Positions 57,301 to 64,000 of a stretch of DNA of 64,000 bases are shown here, piece after piece. Under the pieces are notes generated by a model. It did no database searches. It was not told the origin of the DNA and was given only the letters and a program-made list of their open reading frames with translations. How positions within the stretch are numbered: position 1 is the first letter of the stretch; each line of letters starts with the position of its first letter. This DNA comes from Paraphaeosphaeria minitans (lineage: Eukaryota > Ascomycota > Dothideomycetes > Pleosporales > Didymosphaeriaceae): contig WJXW01000003.1 in the NCBI GenBank assembly GCA_015832175.1, positions 930,001-994,000 of the forward strand. The letters run 5' to 3'. Made by a program: the position numbers and the translations under genes.

Positions 57301-59600
57301 CTTTTATTATAAGCTTCTAGCCTACTTTTTCTATAGCGCTATTAGGCTTATGCGTATAGGGCGGTAGTCTGCTAATTATTATCCTTTCCTAATTAGCCTA
57401 AAATTCGTACTAGGATTTCCCTCTCTATAGAAGTGTTACTATATTATTATCCTAGTGGATTTTTGTAATTCAAAGCTTATATTTTGTATTAATAAGAGCT
57501 AAGAAATCCTACTACACTCTTATTATCTTAGAAAGCGTCTTTGTTTTAAGATTAAAAATGTAAGGTTTTTTACTAAAATCTTCTTTAATTAGCAAAACCT
57601 AGTTTTCTCTATTTTAAGCAGTAGGCATATTAAATAGATCCTAGGATAATAAGTGAAATAGCCTAAGTAATTATTCTCTAGGTCTCCTAGAGATTACTTA
57701 GGTTACGTGTGTAGTAGTATAGTGCTTACAATCTTTTCTTAATATTCTAGTAATCTTTACACTTTAGGCTGTAGTTACTAGAGCTTATAGGGCTCTACTT
57801 CCTATATACCCTGCTTAAAGGTGCTAGAGGTCCTTAGAATCCAATCTCTTAATATTAACCTAGGATAATCCTTTAGTGGTCACACTTATAATAGTTAGAT
57901 AAGAGTAGATTAGCTTATATTATAGGAAAGTAAAGTTATGCTCGCATCTTAGGTCTACTAAAATAACGCTTTATTCTAGGCTTCTAATCCTAAGAGTGTA
58001 ATCTAAACTAAGGTACTAAATCTTTGCTTTCTTTAAAAGAGCTTCTAATATAATATTTATATAAAAGCCTTCTACTACTCTTACTTCTTAGAGTAGTAGA
58101 TCTTCTGTAAATCTCTTATTTTTCCTATGCAAAGCTTTCTTAATTAGTCTATTACTAATTTCTAAGATTAGGAGGCTTTGTGTACCTACCTCTACACTCT
58201 TATTTAATAATTAAAATATCCTAGGAACAAGTCTTTTGCGATTGTTAACTAGGTAAACTGCTACAGCACTATCTAGTATTATATATTCTAATAGAGGATA
58301 AGCGTTAGAATATAGAGTAGAGTAGACACCTAATGCTTTATTGTTTGTAGGCAGATTAAATAGGTTTAGTAGAGCAGCAGTAATACTACTAGGATACTTA
58401 ATAGTCTTAGTAGAGGATTATTTCTTATTCTATCCTGCCTTTGTAATCGCATTACAAAGGTTTAACTACTTAGGCTGCTTAAGTTAATTAAGAATTTCTA
58501 ATTTTTCTTTATTAGTGAGATTAAATAACAATATTCTATCCTAGGGTAATCTAGCTATCGCGGTTTAAAGTCTTTAGCACTCTATTAGTTTCTACCTATA
58601 AGTATAGGGCTTATAGGGACAGTTTGGTTGTTTCTTTATCTAATTAGACAAACCAGAACTATTAGAGTTAGTAAATTGTTTTAATAATCTATTAAAAGTG
58701 GCGAATACCCCACTTATTTTATTAGAACTAGATTAGATTAAATACTCCTAGATAAGCGCTAAAAATACCTTCCCTAGATTATCTAGCGTGATCTAATTCC
58801 GTCCTAGCGTCTTATTCTAGATTAGCTGTTAGTTTATTAATTAGGCCTAATCTAGTACTATACGCGCGGCGATTATATCTAGGAAATCTTAGGTAGTAAG
58901 CAGTCCACTAATTTTACTAATTAAGTAGGTCTTCGCTTTTTAATAGAGGAGCTGCCACTCTTTAAACTAGGTTTTAGGACTTTATCTTGCCTACTTAGCC
59001 TTCTTAAGATAAGCGCAGTATAAAGCTTAAACATTATTCTATATAGCTCTTTTATTTAGTGCGAGATCTTCCTTTAAGAGTTAAATTAGAGACTAAAGCG
59101 TAGTTTAGCGTGTATTAACTAGAGTAATTATGGCAGGAGTAAGTAGATTAGGCGATACTATAGCGTTTACCTAAGTCTAGAGATTCTATATTTTAGTATA
59201 GTCTACTTGCCAGTTTAAAACTGCTACTCTATATTCTGCTATTTATAAAGAAAAGCTCTTCTTATCTATTTTATACTTAGTAAGCTCTGCTTTATATAAT
59301 TAAATACTCGCCATAGAGGCTGTATCTATAATTAGTAATAGTTTCTATAGGAGCAGAGGTTATTCTAGCTTTACGTAATTAATTACTAGAGCGTTAATCG
59401 CCTCTAGGTTAATTTAGTTTTAGATTCCTTTTAAGTTTACTTAGAATTAAAGCTAGACAAACTAGTAAAACTAACTAGCGCGATTAATAAGCTATACTTC
59501 TACTATTTTAACAATTTTTGTAATTAGAAATAGGGGGTTGTATCGTAGAGAGGTTCTAAATAGAGTATTATATAATAATTCGAGCGTTACTAAGTAGGTA
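54400..59600 (-). pseudogene. E4 Copia polyprotein remnant
   Basis: The RNase H end reads VQYLLTSEMLADSLIKAL near 54470-54530 (minus). Reverse transcriptase reads ILFYINNILLLYYKSKEKEA, then ANKYKIKLKGLVE and VIRDREARLISL, around 55240-55400, where the YVDD box is now YINN. The protease-like segment YIILDSAVAVYLVNN lies near 58250-58300 (from an LDSGA motif). Zinc-finger-like CPYKPYTY lies near 58600 toward gag. Stops and G-to-A/C-to-T changes are abundant. Confidence 0.85.
57031..57110. repeat. 40-bp tandem duplication in E4
   Basis: Two copies of a unit beginning GCTATAGGCGTAGACAGCAC (57031-57070 and 57071-57110) differ at one base. The extra 40 bp would shift the Copia reading frame. Confidence 0.92.
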
Positions 59601-59639
59601 GGGAGAATCGTCCTACGTTCTAAGCGCCAGGCTTATAAC

Positions 59640-59834
59640 TATTGTAGTAAAAAGGGCTTAAACTATTATAGGATATTTAGGAGCAGAGTTGTAAAGAATA
59701 CAAAGAGCTAATTATAGGAAAAGATGCCGAAAGGGCAGACTATATACAAAAGAAACGAGCCTCTTGGCAAGAATCCCGTGATTTGAATTAGTGGATCCAG
59801 AAAGAATCACGGAAGTGAGTGTTTTACTTTAACA
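59640..59834 (-). repeat. E4 5' LTR (195 bp)
   Basis: Same length as its partner. The outer end (GAATTAGTGGATCCAGAAAG, ATCACGGAAGTGAG) is less mutated than the inner copy at 52625-52660. Confidence 0.92.
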
Positions 59835-59839
59835 AATTT

Positions 59840-62800
59840 GCATAAGTAATAGGCAATTAGGTGCCATTTACTATTACGTTCTTATTTAGCGCAGGCGCCT
59901 AGCGTAAGATCGCTAGCGTCTGTTTTAAAGCGCAGTGGTTTATTACTTCTAAAATAAACAAGGATAGGTTCTATAATACATACTGTCTTAAGGAGTTAGA
60001 ATAATATTCTGCACTTATCTATCTATTTAAAGGGTATGTCCTTCTTTATAAGGTTTATTAAAGGTATTATAACCTTTGCGTAATCTTAGATGAATTGTTA
60101 ATTAAATCCACAGAATCTTAAGAATTCTTAGATGTTCTTAGCTATCTTTAGTATTAGCTAGTTCTTAATATATTTAACTTTACTTAGTGCCATCTTAATT
60201 CCTTCTATAGTAATAATATGTCCTAGGAATTTAAGTTATTTAACGTTAAACTTGTATTTCTTAAGTTTAATACAAAGGTATGCTTTATCTAGTGCTTCTA
60301 GCACTATCTATATATGCTTAGTGTAGTCTAATTCGTTTTTAGAAAAGATAAGGATATTGTCTATATACATAATAACAAATATGTCTAGATATTTACAAAG
60401 TACGTTGTTAACAAGTGCTATAAAAGCTACTAGTATATTTATAAGTCTAAATAGCATAACCTTATACTTAAATAGTCTGTAGCGTAATTAAAACGCTGTT
60501 TTCCATTCTTTACCCTTTTTAATTTATATAAGGTGGTAACTGTCTCTTAGATCTATTATTATAAATATCTTAGCTTAAGATAGTTAATCTTGTAACTCTA
60601 TAATATTTAGTAGTAGATATTAGTTCTTTATTATTATGTTATTAAGTTGTTAGTAGTTAACGCATAGTCTATTTAATTCATCCTTTTTCTTAATAAATAT
60701 AAAAGGGCTTACTACTAGTAATTTTAATAGTTATATATATCCTTTCTTAAGGTTTATCTTAATAAAATTACGTTCTTTAAGGAGTTCTTCTCCTATCTTA
60801 CTATATAGTAGTTTAAAAGGTAGCATTTTCCCTTCTTCTAGATCTATTATAAGATCCTAGAGTTAATGTTCTAGTAAGTTTACTTTTCCTTCCTTCTCTA
60901 TAAACATATGTGTCTATTTCCTATACTCTCTTAGTAAGGTAAGGGGTGTGCTATTATCCTCTTTCTTACGCTTCTTAACCTAGTAGTTCCTACTAACGTC
61001 TACTAAGGTGTATTTCTATTTTTTAACTATCTATCGCGGTATTATATTGTTAATAACTCCCTTATCTACTATTATTTTTAGTTAATGTATAGGCTTTGCT
61101 TATAATGCATAATTATAGCGTTTAAATAATATTTTCTTTATACCCTAGTTAATCTGCAGGTTGTGTATTATTAACTAAAGTAATCCTAAGACTAACTTAT
61201 ACTTAGATCCTAGTAAGATATCTAAAGTAAGTTCCTCTCTATATCCTTAGACTATTATCGTAGTAGTAACCTCCTAGTATATTTAAGGTGTCTTAGGCAT
61301 TAGGGATCTATTCGCGACATAGATAATATAGGGTACTTCTTTCTCTAATATTATAAGTCCTGCTTATCTTACTATCTAATAAGATATAAAGTTCCTTCTT
61401 ACTTCTAAGTCTATAAGAGCTTAAGCCTATATTCTTTTAAGCTATACTAGTAGCTTAACTAATACTATACTTACTATAGCATTTAATTTAATAAAAGCGT
61501 TTTCTTGTCTAAGTTTAAGCCTAAAAAAGACATCTATTTATATAAGTTATAGTTAAGTTCTAGTGCCTAGTATACGTTTCTAAGCATCTGCTTCTATTAT
61601 TATTCTTAAATATATAGCTTATATAGATCGTCTTCTTCTTCTTCCTGCAAGGATGTTCTTCTATTTTTTCTCCTATAGTCTTTACTGTTCCTATATACTA
61701 GTTAAATTAGTAGCTCTATTATTACTTCTTATATAGGGCAGTTCGCAAAGCTGTCTAAACGTTTAGCTATATAGTAGTATTCGCAGTCTTAGTTTAGACA
61801 CGTATACTAGTATAGTTATATATAGTCTCTGTTAATAAGTATATTGCAGTATTTATTACCCTTTAGCGTAAAGTAAGGAAAGTATTTTACTTATTATTTA
61901 TCCTAGAGGTGTTTGTCGCAAGCTGTAATAAGGCAGTCTATCTACATCTATCTATAGCGCAGTTTCCTTTTAAGTTATTTCTTATTCTTCTCTTTCTTTA
62001 CCTTATATTATATGCATGTTAGTTCTTCGCAATGCGTCTATATATAGAATTAGTATATAGGATTTTAGTAGTCTAAGTAGTACTTTAGTACATAGTCTAA
62101 CTTCTTATTATTATAGGGTTGCATTCCTTTTAGTGCCTAGTAGAGTTCTATATAGTCCTAAATATTTAGTTTATACTTAGGTGATATAGGGTTGTCTTCT
62201 TCCTGCCTACTTTATAGGTAAGGAGTAGAAGATTTTAGTATCTCTTCTACGTCTTCTACGTTATAGTATATATTAGAGTTGTCTTCTAGATCTTTATATA
62301 GTTGTAAGTTAGGTAAATCTAATTATTTACTTTGCTCTAGTGTAATACGTTAGTAACTAAATAGCGTTATAATAACTTCCTATTTCTTATTAGGTTCTTA
62401 GTCCTTAATAGTTAGTATATTTAACTTAGTTTAATAGACTTTATTCTTTAATCTATAGTTCCTAGCTATATAGCCTAGTTTACCACATATAAAGCATTCA
62501 CAGGTCTTAGTTATTAGTTATTAACTTCTATTAGAGACGCGTTTATTAGGCTGCTTAGGGCCTATCTTTCCTCCTTTTCTTTTGCCTAAGTAGTTAAACT
62601 AGACATCTTCTATTAGTTTGTATCTCTAGTAGTTCTTTAGCTATTACTTTTAGATAATTCTAATAGAGTTCTTATAAACTACTTTTGCTAGTTATCTAAA
62701 GCTTATCGCCCTAGGGTTTTAGTAGAGCTCCTATTATAGTAAAAACCACTCTCTATTAATTCTAATAGTTTTTTTATATAGTTCTTTAAGATTAGTAATT

Positions 62801-63380
62801 TATATACTACTACGTAAGAGTTCCTTGCATAGTTTCTATTTAAGTTCTTATTTATATATATCCTAAAGAGATTTATTATCCTAGTTAAGTTACACAGCGT
62901 ATCTACGAAACTTAGCTATATACTTAGCTACTAATTATTTCTAAGTTATAGTCTAAATTTTTACTTTTATAATAAAGTCCTTATTAGCAATCCTAAAGAG
63001 TTATTTAAGGTATTTCTTAAAGTTATTATAATTTTTAATAATATTAACTACATTAGCGTACTTATTTACGTAATTATTATTATTGTTATTATAGTCTATT
63101 CCTAGGTACTTTTTAAGGTAAAAATAGATCTATAATTCTGTATCTCCTCGCATATATATTACTGCGAAGATAACCTTCTTTTTATTTTTAAGGAGTTTGT
63201 TTAAGTTAAAGAAGTAGAGGTCTAACTAGAGAATCTAGACATTAGTTTAAGATTATTTGCTAAAGTAGAGATTAGGTTTATACGCCTTACTACTATCCTT
63301 TATAAGAGTAATCTTAACAGCACCTAAAGCTGTAGAAAAGGTAGGAGTTTATAAAGTACTTATATTAAAAGTGTTTAAGA
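59840..63380 (-). pseudogene. E2 pol and gag remnant (5' part)
   Basis: It continues E2 from 52476 on the minus strand: rest of RNase H, reverse transcriptase (core around 60240-60470), protease, then gag up to the LTR at 63381. It is collinear with E1 and E3 and heavily RIP-mutated. Confidence 0.86.
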
Positions 63381-63791
63381 TATTAAATCTAAGAGGGTAG
63401 CTAGTCCTAAAGGGTTAAAGTTAGTTCTTAGGCAGGAGTACTTATAGAAGGTAGAAGGTCTTATTAATATAATAGTATCTTATAAAGTGTAATAAGTTAA
63501 CAATTTAGTCTACTAGAATCTAAATAATAGATTAATAAACAGATTAAAGATAAGTATAAAGAGCCTATCTTTGCGTTCCTATATACTAAGGCTGCTCCGC
63601 TGCTTAGTGCTACTAAGTAACTAAGCACTTTACGTAACTAGCTCTACTGCTTAGTGCCGCTAAGCAACTAAGCACATCACGTAACCTAATCTAAGTTACT
63701 TAGCGTCTCTTTGTTACGTTTATAACCCTGTTGTCGCTTCATCACACCTTCATAAGCGCCCGAGTCCCACGTTGTTATCTGGTACGTAACA
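63381..63791 (-). repeat. E2 5' LTR (411 bp)
   Basis: Partner of 43124-43534. The outer part (CTGTTGTCGCTTCATCACAC) keeps C and G where the partner has CTATTATTACTTTATTACAC. It is followed by the GAATC duplication. Confidence 0.9.
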
Positions 63792-63941
63792 GAATCTAAA
63801 TATTAGTTTAAAATTATTTACTAAAGTAGAGATTAGGTTTATACACCTTACTACTATTCTTTATAAGAGTAATCTTAGCGGCACCTAAAGCTATAGAAGA
63901 GGTAGGAGTTTGTAAAGTACTTATATTAAAGGTGTTTAAAA
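63792..63941 (-). pseudogene. E0 gag start/leader
   Basis: It begins with the GAATC duplication and is collinear with the gag-to-LTR junction of E1 (about 37460-37604) and E3, showing that E0 resumes here. Confidence 0.83.
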
Positions 63942-64000
63942 TATTAAATCTAAAAGGGTAGCTAGTCCTAAAGGGTTAAGGTTAGTTCTTAGGCAGGAGT
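63942..64000 (-). repeat. E0 5' LTR, beginning only
   Basis: TATTAAATCTAAAAGGG matches the common LTR start (TGTTAAATC). The remainder is beyond the window. Confidence 0.82.

Larger units (their letters stand above)
52477..59834 (-). mobile_element. Ty1/Copia element E4
   Basis: A 7,358-bp element with 195-bp LTRs (52477-52671 and 59640-59834) and AATTT duplications. Order on the minus strand is gag and protease, integrase, then reverse transcriptase/RNase H, the Copia order. It is long for a Copia element because about 1.7 kb of non-pol sequence lies between RNase H and the 3' LTR. It is the youngest layer in this arm, since it interrupts E2 and nothing interrupts it. Confidence 0.92.
43124..63791 (-). 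mobile_element. Ty3/Gypsy element E2, split by E3 and E4
   Basis: Two 411-bp LTRs (43124-43534 and 63381-63791) with the same private U3, flanked by GAATC, delimit 20,668 bp. Removing E3 with its 5-bp duplication and E4 with its own leaves about 6,584 bp, the size of the other Ty3 elements. Internal pieces are 43535-43593, 50315-52476 and 59840-63380. Coding is on the minus strand and decayed. Confidence 0.88.
29792..64000 (-). mobile_element. Outer Ty3/Gypsy element E0 (split, runs off window)
   Basis: E0 consists of the 3' LTR 29792-30203, the antisense module 30204-30890, the pol end 30890-31175, pol/gag 38041-43123, gag/leader 63797-63941 and the first bases of the 5' LTR from 63942. The gaps are filled by E1 (31176-38040 including one target copy) and E2 (43124-63796). 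The pieces join perfectly across each 5-bp duplication, which shows they are one element. Excluding insertions and with a full 5' LTR its length would be about 6.7 kb, like its relatives. All coding is on the minus strand and destroyed by C-to-T/G-to-A changes. Confidence 0.88.

Overview
The window is nuclear DNA of a filamentous ascomycete. Two observations point to the class Dothideomycetes (inference, not proven). First, genes are compact and carry 45-145 bp GT-AG introns with CTRAC/CTAAT-type branch points. Second, a GC-balanced gene block (about 1-29,330) switches abruptly to an AT-rich, repeat-induced-point-mutation (RIP)-scarred retrotransposon block (about 29,330-64,000), the two-compartment layout known from several plant-associated Dothideomycetes. 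No rRNA, tRNA or CRISPR was recognised.

Gene block, left to right: 3' part of a giant ankyrin-repeat/coiled-coil protein (+); a Baeyer-Villiger-type flavin monooxygenase (-) with a 72-86 bp minisatellite at its 5' end; a LisH-WD40 (TBL1/Sif2-like) protein (-) divergent from a TMEM115/DUF1751 Golgi membrane protein (+); a three-exon small secreted cysteine-rich protein (+); a five-exon peroxisomal ABCD half-transporter (+); dynactin p150Glued (+); mitochondrial ribosomal protein uL30m/MRPL33 (-); a two-exon protein resembling DUF7587/ADP-ribosyltransferase-like folds (+); a nucleoside 2-deoxyribosyltransferase-like protein (-); a broken F-box/LRR-like gene (-); and a 670-residue type II membrane protein (-). 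These are mostly housekeeping genes with unrelated functions. The secreted protein, the monooxygenase and the ankyrin gene are the accessory-looking members.

AT-rich block: this is one Russian-doll cluster that resolves almost to the base. An outer Ty3/Gypsy element, E0, begins at 29,792 and runs off the window after 63,942. Its chromodomain is split by E1 (31,176-38,035; 5-bp duplication GATAT). Its gag is split by E2 (43,124-63,791; GAATC). E2 is in turn split by E3 (43,594-50,309; TTCTA) just inside its 3' LTR, and by a Ty1/Copia element, E4 (52,477-59,834; AATTT), in its RNase H region. Two solo-LTR-like pieces sit in E1 and E0 (TATAG; ATTCT). All five large elements read on the minus strand. 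With insertions removed, the Ty3 elements are each about 6.6-6.7 kb.

The most unusual signal is shared by E0-E3. Each has nearly the same gag-pol and LTR R/U5 half, but a completely different 3' module. That module is a U3 with its own short repeats plus, on the opposite strand between pol and the 3' LTR, a decayed reading frame for a small Cys-rich/coiled-coil protein. Nearly all in-frame stops there are TAG/TAA as expected from mutated Gln codons. The outer ends of every LTR pair are less mutated than the inner ends, so RIP appears to fade toward element edges.
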